In this document: one piece after another, positions 55,217-64,000 of the stretch
Position numbering within the stretch: position 1 is the first letter of the stretch
How the letters are laid out: each line of letters opens with the position of its first letter
NCBI GenBank assembly: GCA_029379225.1
Contig: JAQYWR010000016.1
Span: forward strand, 1-64,000
Direction of reading: 5' to 3'
DNA: 64,000 nucleotides
Source of the DNA: Nostoc sp. S4
Lineage (GTDB): Bacteria > Cyanobacteriota > Cyanobacteriia > Cyanobacteriales > Nostocaceae
Notes under the pieces: model-generated
What the model was told of the DNA's origin: nothing
Databases searched by the model: none
What the model saw: the letters and a program-made list of their open reading frames with translations, nothing else
Translations under genes and position numbers: made by a program

Positions 55217-57754
55217 ATGTCGCTACTAACTACTGACCAAATAAACTACCAATTTTTACTCCTTACACACATGATGTGTGCTGACGAACAAATTCACAGC
55301 GAAGAAGCAAAAGCGCTACAAGATTTAGCACAGAACGCCAAAATGGGAACACGCACCATTGAGGAGATGCAGAAAATACTGAATCAAGATGAAGATTTCA
55401 TACCTATTGAAGAGGTAGCGCATCAACTGCCCACGAGGGATCAAAGTGAGGCAATACGACAGATACTAGCAATTGCCTACGTTGACGGCTACTTTTCACC
55501 TTCAGAAATGGAAATGGTAGACCGTATAGCAAAAATTTGGAATTGGTCGCAGACAGAACTTACAAGTCTACTAGAAGAAGCAAAAAACTTTGGCGCAGTT
55601 AAACGCATTTATAGAGATGTAGAAAAATATGAGTTATCCGTTGGTGCGCGTCTTTTAAAGGGTATTGATTCAGTTTTATCACGCACCCTTGTAGATAATA
55701 TTACAAAAATGGCTCCTGAAAGTGTCGGACGCAAAATAGAGACACTGCGGAAGGAAATACTACTATCAGGGCCTGAGTATGAGAAGGCTATCCAAAAATG
55801 TAAATCAATAGCAACTGAGGATTATCAATATACAGAAACTTCACTACAAAGTGCTTATGATGCTCTTGAAACTCTAGTTATAAATCTTCAAAAAACTACT
55901 GAATCAATCCAGAAAAAAACAAGTAATAAAGGACAAGCTAATACAGCCAAAGAAGTCGCAAAACAGCTTCAAACTACCAGAAACAGTCTCTCGACTGATA
56001 TTCTCAAAGAACTTGAAGGAGTACGTGAATCGCTACGTGCAAAACAACGTGCTTTAAACTATTTTAGTATCGCTTTCATGGGTAAAACTAAGGCTGGAAA
56101 AAGTACTCTCCATGCAATTATTACAGGTGGTGATTGGGAAGCGATTGGTGTTGGAAAACAGCGTACTACTCGTTTTAATCGCGTTTATGAGTGGAAAAAT
56201 ATTCGGATTATTGATACTCCTGGTATTGGTGCGCCTGGTGGAGAAAGTGATGAAGAGATTGCGAAAAGAGTTATCGAAGAATCTGATGTTATCTGCTATG
56301 TAGTCACAAATGACAGCATCCAAGAAACTGAATTTAAATTTTTAGAACTTTTAAAAGAAAAAGCCAAACCTCTGATTATCTTACTTAATGTTAAAAATAA
56401 TCTCCGCGATCGTCGCAGGTTAGAACATTTTTTACAAGACCCCAATAAACTATTTGTAATGGATAGTAATAGTGGTTTGCGTGGACATATTGAACGCATC
56501 CGTCGCTACGCCAAAAACCATTATGCTAACGATTACTTTGACATTATTCCTGTAATGCTCTTGGCTGCACAAATGTCACAAGAGCCGGAGCATCAAGAGA
56601 ATAAAGAGAAGCTGTTTGAAGGAAGCCATATACAAGATTTTCTTGATGCAATTCGAGTTTCGTTAGCAGAACATGGAGTAATTAGACGTTCTCAAACTCT
56701 ACTTGGTTCTACTGTCAGTGCAGTTGAAACTCCAAATAAATGGGTGGCTGAACAGATAGAAAGTTATCAAGATTGGATTATGCACTTGAAAGATATGCGT
56801 AAGAAGTTTCAGTATGAAATAGAAAAAGCATCTAGGGATAATTGCGAATATTTATTACAGCAAATTAAGTTTATTTTTAAAGAAGTATTCGATACAATAC
56901 AACCTTTTGCAGAAGAAAATTGGAATGCCGATCAAAGTCAGTTGAACTCTAAATGGGAAAATAGTTTGGAATTATTACAATTGCAAGACAAATTAAATAT
57001 TTTTTTTAAGAAGAGTGGAAATAGTTTTAATAATGAACTAAAAGAATTACTAGAAGAAATAGGCACTGAGTTACAAATTTTGGCTGGATTAAGGGTTGAT
57101 AATTTTAAATTAAATGAACAAGATAGTACCATTTGGAAAGCTATATTCCGTGGAGGTGGAAACCTATTAGGAGTAGTAGGATCTGTAATGTCGTTTATGC
57201 AGCCTGTTGGTATTTTCGTAGCGGTTGCTGGTGCTGGGTTGCATCTAATTTCTAATTTTTTCAAATCCGAGGAGCAAAAACGGCGTGAAGCAGTGGAAAA
57301 TATTCGTAACTTATTAAATAACCAATTACAAGACAAGCAGCAAAAAACGCTTGCAGAAGCCAAAGAAGCTTTCATGAAATGTTCTAATACTGTAGAAAGT
57401 AATGTTAGTAATTACTTTAATGAACTAATTGATCACCTAGAAACAATTAGCAAGCAGCTAGCAAATACCCAAGATAAATTAGATAGCTCTGCCAACGATC
57501 TTAATCGTGCTTATGCTAAACGAATTGTTGATTGGTGTCTTGATAAATATGAACCATTGACTGATGAAGCTATTCTCAAAACTATAGGTAAAGTGGAGCG
57601 GGATTTCGGACGAGCTATAAAAATTCAAACTAAATCTGAATTTAAGTTCAAAAAATCTCAGGAAATAATTAAACGAATTTTGCAAGAAGATATTTCTATT
57701 ATCTCCGTGGAAGCTTCTGAACAAACATTTGCCACTTCACAGCCTAAAACTTAA
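55217..57754 (+). CDS. TerB-domain dynamin-like GTPase (large subunit of a pair)
   Basis: The 845-residue protein has an N-terminal TerB-like helical domain (about 1-130, MMCADEQIHSEEAKAL and YVDGYFSPSEMEMV repeats, with the acidic metal-site pattern), a helical linker, then a GTPase domain (about 280-450): P-loop GKTKAGKSTL, switch DTPGIGAPGG, and LLNVKN in place of NKxD. A long helical region follows with a hydrophobic segment (about 650-680, VGIFVAVAGAGLHLIS), as in the membrane paddle of dynamin-like proteins. It is 58 bp upstream of a second GTPase and surely cotranscribed. Bacterial dynamin pairs remodel membranes; function here is unknown. Confidence 0.85.
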   Translation: MSLLTTDQINYQFLLLTHMMCADEQIHSEEAKALQDLAQNAKMGTRTIEEMQKILNQDEDFIPIEEVAHQLPTRDQSEAIRQILAIAYVDGYFSPSEMEMVDRIAKIWNWSQTELTSLLEEAKNFGAVKRIYRDVEKYELSVGARLLKGIDSVLSRTLVDNITKMAPESVGRKIETLRKEILLSGPEYEKAIQKCKSIATEDYQYTETSLQSAYDALETLVINLQKTTESIQKKTSNKGQANTAKEVAKQLQTTRNSLSTDILKELEGVRESLRAKQRALNYFSIAFMGKTKAGKSTLHAIITGGDWEAIGVGKQRTTRFNRVYEWKNIRIIDTPGIGAPGGESDEEIAKRVIEESDVICYVVTNDSIQETEFKFLELLKEKAKPLIILLNVKNNLRDRRRLEHFLQDPNKLFVMDSNSGLRGHIERIRRYAKNHYANDYFDIIPVMLLAAQMSQEPEHQENKEKLFEGSHIQDFLDAIRVSLAEHGVIRRSQTLLGSTVSAVETPNKWVAEQIESYQDWIMHLKDMRKKFQYEIEKASRDNCEYLLQQIKFIFKEVFDTIQPFAEENWNADQSQLNSKWENSLELLQLQDKLNIFFKKSGNSFNNELKELLEEIGTELQILAGLRVDNFKLNEQDSTIWKAIFRGGGNLLGVVGSVMSFMQPVGIFVAVAGAGLHLISNFFKSEEQKRREAVENIRNLLNNQLQDKQQKTLAEAKEAFMKCSNTVESNVSNYFNELIDHLETISKQLANTQDKLDSSANDLNRAYAKRIVDWCLDKYEPLTDEAILKTIGKVERDFGRAIKIQTKSEFKFKKSQEIIKRILQEDISIISVEASEQTFATSQPKT

Positions 57755-57812
57755 ATTCTCATTAACGTCACTGTTTATGGTTTTGTCATCTAGTCATAAA
57801 AAGGAGTAGAAA

Positions 57813-59576
57813 ATGGTTAATAAAAATACAGTCTTTAATGCTGCTGAGGTTGCCAATAAATTCAGAGAAGCTGGTGTCCGATTTGATAATATCTTAATTC
57901 AATCTCATCATCCTGAATTCACAGCTATTCGTCACAAACTCCATGATGAAATCAAGAAGTATCGTGAAAGTGGCATCATGACTGTAGGTTTTGTTGGTCA
58001 ATATAACGCTGGTAAATCTACAACTATTTCTGCATTAACAGGAAAGCGTGATATTAAGATTGACTCAGATATTGCAACTGATAAAACTGCTAGCTATGAC
58101 TGGAATAGCATCAAGGTAATAGATACACCAGGACTATTTACAGACCGGCAAGACCATGATGAGATTACTTATGAGGCAATCAGTAAAGCTGATTTAATAG
58201 TATTTAGCCTTACTTATATGCTTTTTGATGCGATTACAGTTGAAAATTTCAAAAAGCTGGCTTATGAAAAAGGCTATCGATGGAAAATGATGCTGCTTAT
58301 CAATAAAATGTCTGATGAAGCAGGAGACGAAGCACAAAAAATTGCTAATTATCGCCAAAGTTTAGCTGATGCACTTAAGCCTCATAGTCTTAATGAATTT
58401 CCTGTGTGCTTTATCGATGCCAAAGATTATTGTGAAGGTATAGACCAGAAAGATGATTTTCTTATGGAAATCAGTCGATTTCAAACTTTTATTGATGCTT
58501 TAAATAATTTTGTTAAAAGTCGCGCTACGCTGGCACGTTTTGATACACCAGTAAGAATTGTTCTAGCTTGTTTAGACGAGGCTCTATTAAGCTTTACACG
58601 TAATTCTAACCAAGATACTGCTTTTCTGGAAGTACTAGCACGCTTATCACGTACAGTGCGTAAAGAAAGAGAACGTCTACGAATTAAATTTAATACTATA
58701 GCCTTAGAAATGTCTTCTGCAATTTCTCAAGAAGGGATTCAGTTGGCATATTCCGTGGGGGCAATGACTCAAGAAGATTTTGAAAATCTGAATAACCAAA
58801 CTGAGTTAAATGTACAAAAGCATTATAAAAATGCTACAGAAAAATTAAAAAATGTAGTAGAACTAGCAGTTGAGGATATTACTCAAGAAGTAGAAAAAGT
58901 CTTAAGCAGTAATCTTGTACAGACTTTTAGAACTTGCTTGGAAAATGGTGAAAGACTATCTGCTAAAAATGTTGATAACGATCTAAATGTTGAACGTCTA
59001 CAAAATCAAGTAGAATCGCTACAAAAAATTGGTGAAGTATTAGGATTTCATTGGGATAAATTTACTGCTGGTAGAGTAGCTTCTAGTGGTCAAGGTTTTT
59101 TAAATGCCACAAATGTAGCTGGTAGCAATCTCCATCATGTAGTTTATGGTGTAGGAAAATTTATTGGTGTAGATTTCAAGCCTTGGCAAGCCGTTGGTAT
59201 TGCTAAAGATCTGGCCAATTTTACTATGTTTCTTGCACCCGTATTAGCAGTAGTTGGTGCTGGTTTAGATGCTCATTCTATGCAAAAAGAAGCCGAAAGA
59301 CAAGATAAAATGGCTGAGGCTCGTCTAGAGATTACTAGTCATTTTATTAGTGTTACAAAAAATTTTGAAAGTCAAATAGACAATATATTTAGGGAAGTCG
59401 AGTTACAACTTTACGGAGAAATTGACAAGCAAATCTCTGCTGCGCGTCAACAGGAAGAAAGTGCAATCGCTGCTTCTAACATTTGGGTAGGACAACTAAC
59501 TAAAATTCGTCATGATTTTGAGTCAATTCTTCGCTATATTACCCAAGCGACGAAAAATACAGTTGAGGATGAATGA
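57813..59576 (+). CDS. LeoA/HP0731-type dynamin-like GTPase (second of the pair)
   Basis: The 587-residue protein has a GTPase domain near the start (about 55-235): P-loop GQYNAGKST, DTPGLFTDRQ and LINKMSDE (G4), then long helices and a hydrophobic segment (about 468-488, FLAPVLAVVGAGLDAHS) that ends in the same VxGAGLxxxS motif as its partner. The two may therefore form a heteromer. A GGAG-containing ribosome-binding site (AAAGGAGTAG) lies nine bases before the ATG. A terminator follows at 59,826. The order GTPase with helper domain, then LeoA-like, resembles two-component bacterial dynamin systems. Confidence 0.87.
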   Translation: MVNKNTVFNAAEVANKFREAGVRFDNILIQSHHPEFTAIRHKLHDEIKKYRESGIMTVGFVGQYNAGKSTTISALTGKRDIKIDSDIATDKTASYDWNSIKVIDTPGLFTDRQDHDEITYEAISKADLIVFSLTYMLFDAITVENFKKLAYEKGYRWKMMLLINKMSDEAGDEAQKIANYRQSLADALKPHSLNEFPVCFIDAKDYCEGIDQKDDFLMEISRFQTFIDALNNFVKSRATLARFDTPVRIVLACLDEALLSFTRNSNQDTAFLEVLARLSRTVRKERERLRIKFNTIALEMSSAISQEGIQLAYSVGAMTQEDFENLNNQTELNVQKHYKNATEKLKNVVELAVEDITQEVEKVLSSNLVQTFRTCLENGERLSAKNVDNDLNVERLQNQVESLQKIGEVLGFHWDKFTAGRVASSGQGFLNATNVAGSNLHHVVYGVGKFIGVDFKPWQAVGIAKDLANFTMFLAPVLAVVGAGLDAHSMQKEAERQDKMAEARLEITSHFISVTKNFESQIDNIFREVELQLYGEIDKQISAARQQEESAIAASNIWVGQLTKIRHDFESILRYITQATKNTVEDE

Positions 59577-59872
59577 AGCTTTTCAAGAACTTGACAATTC
59601 AGATGAAGGTATTGTTTGGTAAATTGATATCATGATTAATTTGTACAGTGCGTAATACCAATTCCAGAAAATAATGAAACTTGACCGAACAAGGCAAAAT
59701 TAAAAAGTTAAAAGGCACTCATAAAGAAACATAAAAATGGTTACAAGCACCATTATTTATTTATAGAACAAAATAAAGACATTTATTTCGAGACGCATAG
59801 CGCGAGAAATAAGACGTTCATTACAAATCCCCTCAATTTATTTATGGGGATTATCTTTTTACTTTTTACTTC
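59577..59872 (+). terminator. Terminator region of the GTPase operon
   Basis: AATCCCC (59,826-59,832) pairs with GGGGATT (59,846-59,852) around a 13-nt loop, followed by ATCTTTTTACTTTTTACTTCTT. Upstream is a repeat-like GAGACGCATAGCGCGAG stretch (about 59,791-59,807). Nothing else was recognised. Confidence 0.6.
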
Positions 59873-60148
59873 TTAAAGTTGTTTGCCAAAATAAACGCGG
59901 TAGAGTTCGCAACTTGGTAAAATGCGATCGCCCTGAAAGCGAATCAAGTCTAAACCGTCAAGTTTATAAGTATCAATCAGATTGATATAACTGCTGCGCT
60001 GCGATTTCACTAGCTCAGCATAAGTCTTTGCTAAAGTGGGTTTTTCTTGTAGTTGCAACCAGAGTCGCCATAAATAATAGCGGTAAATGCCGCCATTGGC
60101 GATCGTCGCTTCTTTGATCGGTTGTCTAGAGTAAGTTCTGGCGAGCAA
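59873..60148 (-). pseudogene. C-terminal fragment of an AAA-like domain protein
   Basis: The 91-codon frame ends DLIRFQGDRILPSCELYRVYFGKQL-like (last residues CELYRVYFGKQL), which matches the C-terminal end of the cyanobacterial AAA-like (PF14516-type) proteins, and IYRYYLWRLWLQLQEKP matches the helix before it. The P-loop ATPase part and the HTH region are absent. Upstream bases in the same orientation give no continuation, so this is a remnant. The start shown is the first ATG and has no ribosome-binding site. Confidence 0.65.
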
Positions 60149-60322
60149 AGAAAATGTAGCGAAATCCTAATTAGTGCTGGAGACCACCTACAAATGATGA
60201 AAATATTTCTTTCTCACTCAACAGTCAACGCTATTTTCAACCTAGATGATTCCAAATCCCCTTAATGGCTGTGATATTATGGGAAACTGCTGCATACATT
60301 TTGAAAAACGATAAATTCAATC

Positions 60323-60592
60323 ATGGCTCTGACGCAACTGCGGAAACAAGAAATAATCTCTAACTACCAAGTCCACGAAACCGATACTGGTTCGGCCGAT
60401 GTCCAAGTTGCAATGTTAACTGAGCGGATCAACCGCCTCAGCGAACATCTCCAGGCAAATAAAAAAGACCATTCTTCCCGGCGGGGACTATTGAAGTTGA
60501 TTGGTCAGCGCAAGCGTCTTCTAGGCTATATTCAGAAAGAAAACCGCGAAAAGTACCTAGCTTTAATTGCTCGTCTCGGTATTCGGGGTTAG
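60323..60592 (+). CDS. rpsO: Ribosomal protein S15
   Basis: The 89-residue protein is the standard S15 length, with [22 protein letters not shown] and [22 protein letters not shown]. It binds 16S rRNA and early assembly intermediates. Twelve bases separate it from the PAM68-like gene, suggesting cotranscription. Confidence 0.98.
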   Translation: MALTQLRKQEIISNYQVHETDTGSADVQVAMLTERINRLSEHLQANKKDHSSRRGLLKLIGQRKRLLGYIQKENREKYLALIARLGIRG

Positions 60593-60604
60593 GAGCGATC
60601 GCTT

Positions 60605-61075
60605 ATGTCTGCTGAAGAATCGGAACGCGCTCGCTTACCGTTTGAACCAAACAAAAAGCGCCAAAAACCCGTAAAAACTCAAACTAAACCAGCAGCAACG
60701 CCACAGCAACCCAGCAACCAAGCTGATAGGAAGCCGCCTTACACCAAAGAAGAAATGGCAATTCCTAAAGCAGTCAGCCAGCGGATGGTTCGACGGGTAG
60801 CTGTGTTCTGTGGTGTACCAACAGCTTTAGCCATTAGTACCTTGATTGTCAGCTATTTGCTTGCTATCTACCTCAACATCAAATTAGCTCCGATTGCCGT
60901 GTTATTGGTAAACATGGGATTATTTGGTTTGGGGGTCTTAGGAATAACTTATGGCGTTCTCTCTGCCTCATGGGATGAAGAAACAGCCGGAAGTCTGTTC
61001 GGTTTGAGTGAATTTGGCACTAATTGGGGACGAATACTGGCAGTTTGGCGCGAAACTCGGCAAAAAAACTCTTGA
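60605..61075 (+). CDS. PAM68-type photosystem II assembly protein (DUF3464)
   Basis: The 156-residue protein has a polar, basic N terminus (about 1-60), two membrane spans (about 68-92 and 96-120) and the C-terminal GSLFGLSEFGTNWGRI typical of PAM68/DUF3464. The plant and cyanobacterial homologues assist early PSII assembly. It follows rpsO by 12 bp and carries its own start. It acts in the thylakoid membrane. Confidence 0.88.
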   Translation: MSAEESERARLPFEPNKKRQKPVKTQTKPAATPQQPSNQADRKPPYTKEEMAIPKAVSQRMVRRVAVFCGVPTALAISTLIVSYLLAIYLNIKLAPIAVLLVNMGLFGLGVLGITYGVLSASWDEETAGSLFGLSEFGTNWGRILAVWRETRQKNS

Positions 61076-61517
61076 AGAATCCAGAATTGCTAAATTCAGA
61101 ATCCAGAATTTAGAACAAGAAGTGGGGGATTGGAAACTGCCACTCCCTTACAAAAAAGTTTAGATACTTGGCAGCTTTAGCTTTGACACAAGCGCTAATA
61201 GTAGACTGCTATAATCGTACTTCTGCTCTTAAGCAAGCTAGTAAGAGCGTCTACGACAACAGAAGATTTAGCGTATTTATTAAACTCAATTATCATTCCC
61301 CAGTCGGACTCTAATTCATATAGCAATTCTAACGCCTCGGCGGAGCGTCTCTGGCTTTGCTCTTGAATTCTTCAACACTTCAACATTGCTAATCTAAATT
61401 AAATGATTATTTTTATACCCAATTTTGACTAATTTACAAGAAAAATTAGTGGTTGGTATATTTTGTCCATTTATTTTGTAAATAAATTTAGTTTTAACTA
61501 TTCCTAATTAAGCAAAT
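61076..61517. other. Intergenic region with a repeat-like tract
   Basis: About 440 bp. GCCTCGGCGGAGCGTCTCTGGC (about 61,333-61,354) resembles the dispersed GC-rich repeats of Nostoc. No gene was recognised. Confidence 0.45.
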
Positions 61518-61537
61518 ACGTAACAATAAAGTTACGT
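61518..61537. promoter_or_regulatory. Palindrome ACGTAAC-N6-GTTACGT upstream of aroF
   Basis: Perfect 7-bp arms with a 6-bp spacer, ending 42 bp before the aroF ATG, in a promoter position. It is a plausible operator for a dimeric repressor or activator. GTA and TAC are 10 bases apart, so it is not a canonical NtcA site (GTA-N8-TAC). Confidence 0.4.
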
Positions 61538-61579
61538 TCATTTACAAAAAAATTTACTCAGTAAATCAGGAACTTTGAC

Positions 61580-62638
61580 ATGATTATAGTAATGAAAAGT
61601 GGTTCCCCAGAGGCGGAAATAAACCGCATTGACGAGGAACTATCTAGCTGGGGTCTAACTCCAGAAAAAATTATTGGAAAACACAAAGTAGTTATTGGTC
61701 TAGTAGGTGAAACCGCCAGTTTAGATCCACTACAAATTCAAGAACTTAGCCCTTGGATTGAGCAGGTATTGCGGGTAGAGCAGCCTTACAAACGAGCTAG
61801 CCGCCAGTTTCGCCACGGGGAAGCTTCGGATGTGGTGGTTAACATACCTAATGAAACGGTGGTATTTAGCGAACACCATCCCCTGGTAGTCGTAGCTGGC
61901 CCCTGTTCTGTAGAAAATGAAGAAATGATTGTCGAGACGGCACGACGTGTCAAAGCCGCAGGGGCGAAGTTTTTGCGTGGAGGCGCATATAAGCCCCGAA
62001 CTTCACCTTATGCCTTCCAAGGACACGGCGAGAGTGCTTTGGAATTATTAGCAAAGGCACGGGAAGTCAGCGGACTAGGTATTATTACAGAAGTCATGGA
62101 TGCGGTTGACCTAGATAAAATTGCCGAAGTTGCTGATGTGATTCAGGTGGGAGCAAGGAATATGCAGAATTTCTCTTTGCTCAAAAAAGTAGGATCGCAG
62201 TCAAAACCAGTTCTCTTGAAGCGGGGAATGGCAGCTACAATTGAGGATTGGTTAATGGCAGCTGAGTATATTTTGGCAGCTGGTAACCCGAATGTAATTT
62301 TGTGTGAAAGAGGAATACGTACCTTTGACCGCCAGTATACTCGAAATACGCTAGATATATCAGTGGTGCCAGTGTTGCGAAAGCTGACTCACCTACCAAT
62401 TATGATTGACCCCAGCCACGGCGTAGGTTGGTCTGAGTTTGTGCCATCAATGGCAATGGCGGCGATCGCAGCTGGTACAGATTCTCTGATGATTGAGGTT
62501 CACCCCAACCCGGCCAAAGCTTTATCCGATGGCCCCCAATCTCTGACACCAGAACGTTTTGATAACTTGATGCAAGAATTATCAGTAATTGGTAAGGCAG
62601 TGGGACGCTGGCAACAACCAGCAGTATCTCTGGTATAA
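61580..62638 (+). CDS. aroF: 3-deoxy-7-phosphoheptulonate synthase (DAHP synthase)
   Basis: The 352-residue enzyme catalyses the first step of the shikimate pathway, from phosphoenolpyruvate and erythrose-4-phosphate. It has an N-terminal ferredoxin-like regulatory domain (about 1-75) and the TIM barrel with VAGPCSVENEEM, RGGAYKPRTSPYAFQGHG, MIDPSHGVGWSEF and IEVHPNPAKALSDGPQSL. This is the AroAI-beta/KDO8P-like branch. The palindrome listed above may regulate it. Start codon follows AGGAAC. Confidence 0.95.
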   Translation: MIIVMKSGSPEAEINRIDEELSSWGLTPEKIIGKHKVVIGLVGETASLDPLQIQELSPWIEQVLRVEQPYKRASRQFRHGEASDVVVNIPNETVVFSEHHPLVVVAGPCSVENEEMIVETARRVKAAGAKFLRGGAYKPRTSPYAFQGHGESALELLAKAREVSGLGIITEVMDAVDLDKIAEVADVIQVGARNMQNFSLLKKVGSQSKPVLLKRGMAATIEDWLMAAEYILAAGNPNVILCERGIRTFDRQYTRNTLDISVVPVLRKLTHLPIMIDPSHGVGWSEFVPSMAMAAIAAGTDSLMIEVHPNPAKALSDGPQSLTPERFDNLMQELSVIGKAVGRWQQPAVSLV

Positions 62639-62789
62639 AATTTTTAACGTGCTAACCACTTGCGTATAAAGAAGTTAAAAGGGACTGGCAATAGGACTCA
62701 AAAGCTAGAGCCGCAGGAGTCAAAGGCAAGGGAGAAAAAGAAAAATTGCCTCTTTCTCCTCTCCCTTATTCTCAGTACCTAATACCCTT

Positions 62790-63044
62790 TTATCTTCTAT
62801 ATATATAATGAGCAGGTATCCACCGACGGCCACGATTTGTCTGCACCCAACGTCCAGGAACCAATATTCTCCTTCTCACTTGAGTAGGGGTATAAACTCT
62901 AACTCGTGCTGGTCTTCTGATTATTTTAACAGGAATAGGGCGCCTAACTTGCCATCTCACCTGAGCCTCGGCTTGGGAAGGAATAAAGGTAACAGCAATT
63001 GGTAAAATTAGCGCTACACTAGCAAGCATTTTTTTAATACTCAT
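62790..63044 (-). CDS. Small exported Arg-rich protein
   Basis: The 84-residue protein has a Sec signal peptide (LASVALILPIAVTFIPSQAEA, cleavage after AEA) and a mature part of about 57 residues rich in Arg and Val (PARVRVYTPTQVRRRI), ending in VPGRWVQTNRGRRWIPAHYIYRR. The W..PAHY tail resembles the short YXWXPGH-type motifs of small periplasmic proteins of unknown function. ATG 63,044 is preceded by AAGGAAAG; an upstream TTG is less likely. It is isolated. Confidence 0.7.
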   Translation of the reverse strand: MSIKKMLASVALILPIAVTFIPSQAEAQVRWQVRRPIPVKIIRRPARVRVYTPTQVRRRILVPGRWVQTNRGRRWIPAHYIYRR

Positions 63045-64000
63045 TCGCAATCTTTCCTTCTATGATGTAAAGATTGAAGAGATTAAATTTTTATAAAAAT
63101 TTAATCTCTTGGACACGTAAATAATAGAATTGGAAAGAACTATAGACCAGTGAAAAAGGTAATTATTTGAATCGTGACTAATGTCATAGAGAAAATTATA
63201 AAAATCATTCTCCGGTCGTAATATTAATTCTTGATAAAGATAAGCTTAATACTCCAGAAGTGATGAATTTCCAAGTAGCAAAAAAATTAATCATTTCTAG
63301 AGTAAGTTTTTGAATGATTTCTCCCAAACAATTGCGTAGTCAATTCAAGGTGGAACAGCTTTGCAACTCTAATTTTGCTTTCAGGTGTTCCCATATAGAT
63401 TTGATAGTATTGAGCCGACAGCGTGACAAAGAGTCTCCAATAAATAGTATATCGAGTGACATTTGTACGGAAGAAAAGGTTCCTCAAGTATTATCACCAA
63501 GACTTATCTGATAAAAGTAGTGGCTGAATTCTGCCGAAACTCCTTGCAAAATTTACTAACACCCACTTAGTACACTATGCTGCAAATTTTGGTAATCCTC
63601 TGACATTTCATTAACAGTTATGATTAAAAAATCATTGCAATAAATGAATTCATAGAACCCTTTAAGACAAAATTTATTAGACATAATCATATCAAAATCT
63701 CATAATAATAAGATTTATCAATAATGTATTTGCTGATATAGTTAATTACATGTTACATTATGTACCTAATAGTATAAAGATTAATACATAGATAAATGAA
63801 GATTATTATATGAATAACCAATAAAATATAAAATTTAGATGAATTTAGTAAAAATCTTGTAAATTGAAGTGTGGAAATTACTAAACTCTCAGAAGAGTAA
63901 ACTGTAACAAAAGTAATTACACAATGTCGGACAAACCAAATTTTGTCAATAAAGCCAGTAGCTCTTTGGCTTTATAGACTTCAGCATTTACACACCTTCT
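63045..64000. other. AT-rich region at the window end, no gene recognised
   Basis: About 955 bp. Two overlapping 65-codon frames on opposite strands (about 63,287-63,511) are mutual shadows without ribosome-binding sites or motifs. The last 400 bp are very AT-rich. The stretch CAAAGCCAGTAGCTCTTTGGCTTTATAG at about 63,949-63,976 contains a small stem (AAAGCCA/TGGCTTT) with the following T-run too short to be sure of a terminator. Confidence 0.4.

Noticed and set aside
59873..60148. Intact small gene for a 91-residue protein
   Set aside because: The sequence matches only the C-terminal end of AAA-like domain proteins and has no ribosome-binding site, so it was called a remnant.
61518..61537. 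NtcA-binding site upstream of aroF
   Set aside because: The spacing between GTA and TAC is ten, not eight, bases. It was listed only as a general palindrome.
63287..63511. Two overlapping 65-codon frames on opposite strands near the window end
   Set aside because: They mirror each other in an AT-rich region, without motifs or ribosome-binding sites.

Overview
The window looks like chromosomal DNA of a filamentous, probably heterocyst-forming (Nostoc-type) cyanobacterium. The evidence is chlD of chlorophyll synthesis, a PAM68-type photosystem II assembly protein, a group 3 SigF-type sigma factor, the AgrE-type arginine dihydrolase/ornithine cyclodeaminase fusion, a CpcT/CpeT-domain protein, a giant Ser/Thr kinase-histidine kinase fusion, many GCGATCGC (HIP1) octamers, and short tandem CCTGCCT-like repeats between genes. 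No tRNA, rRNA, CRISPR array or intact insertion sequence was seen.

Layout. 0-5.3 kb: accessory metabolism (cupin, GMC oxidoreductase, exported alpha/beta hydrolase, DsbA-like protein without its CxxC pair, a helical protein of unknown function). 5.8-21.2 kb: a signalling block. It holds a 1,983-residue Ser/Thr kinase/ATPase/GAF/PAS/histidine kinase fusion with its NarL-type regulator, a 2.8-kb AT-rich gene desert, a single-domain receiver, two receiver-histidine kinases in tandem, and a second NarL-type regulator. 21.4-31.3 kb: LpxB-like glycosyltransferase, an Omp85 outer-membrane protein, a membrane Ser/Thr kinase, a CpeT-domain protein with a PEP-CTERM tail, an MDR oxidoreductase and a TPR protein. 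31.4-39.1 kb: acetyltransferase remnant, ABC exporter, an ATPase regulator downstream of a Fur-box-like site, two exported ferritin-like proteins and a PEP-CTERM protein. 39.4-49.2 kb: core genes chlD, sigF and a BI-1 protein, then a decayed prfB copy beside intact prfB, and the series DUF3285-ybeY-dgkA-trpG/pabA-MBL hydrolase. 49.3-64 kb: seven-repeat VCBS protein, Xaa-Pro aminopeptidase, AgrE, a tandem pair of dynamin-like GTPases, rpsO, PAM68, aroF and a small exported basic protein.

Most notable points. (1) Inside the gene desert, three minus-strand modules share a CTAnAG..AGATG box (a Shine-Dalgarno-like stretch running into a possible start codon). Each is followed 52-60 nt later by a related AAGGC-type hairpin terminator, and a fourth, divergent terminator lies further along. 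They look like a family of minute genes or small RNAs. (2) A TerB-domain dynamin-like GTPase is paired with a LeoA-like GTPase, and a perfect 11-bp hairpin overlaps the AGGG in front of the first start codon. (3) The degenerate prfB copy keeps the CTTTGAC frameshift site but has lost the GGQ motif and carries an in-frame TGA. (4) The CpeT-domain protein appears to be exported.
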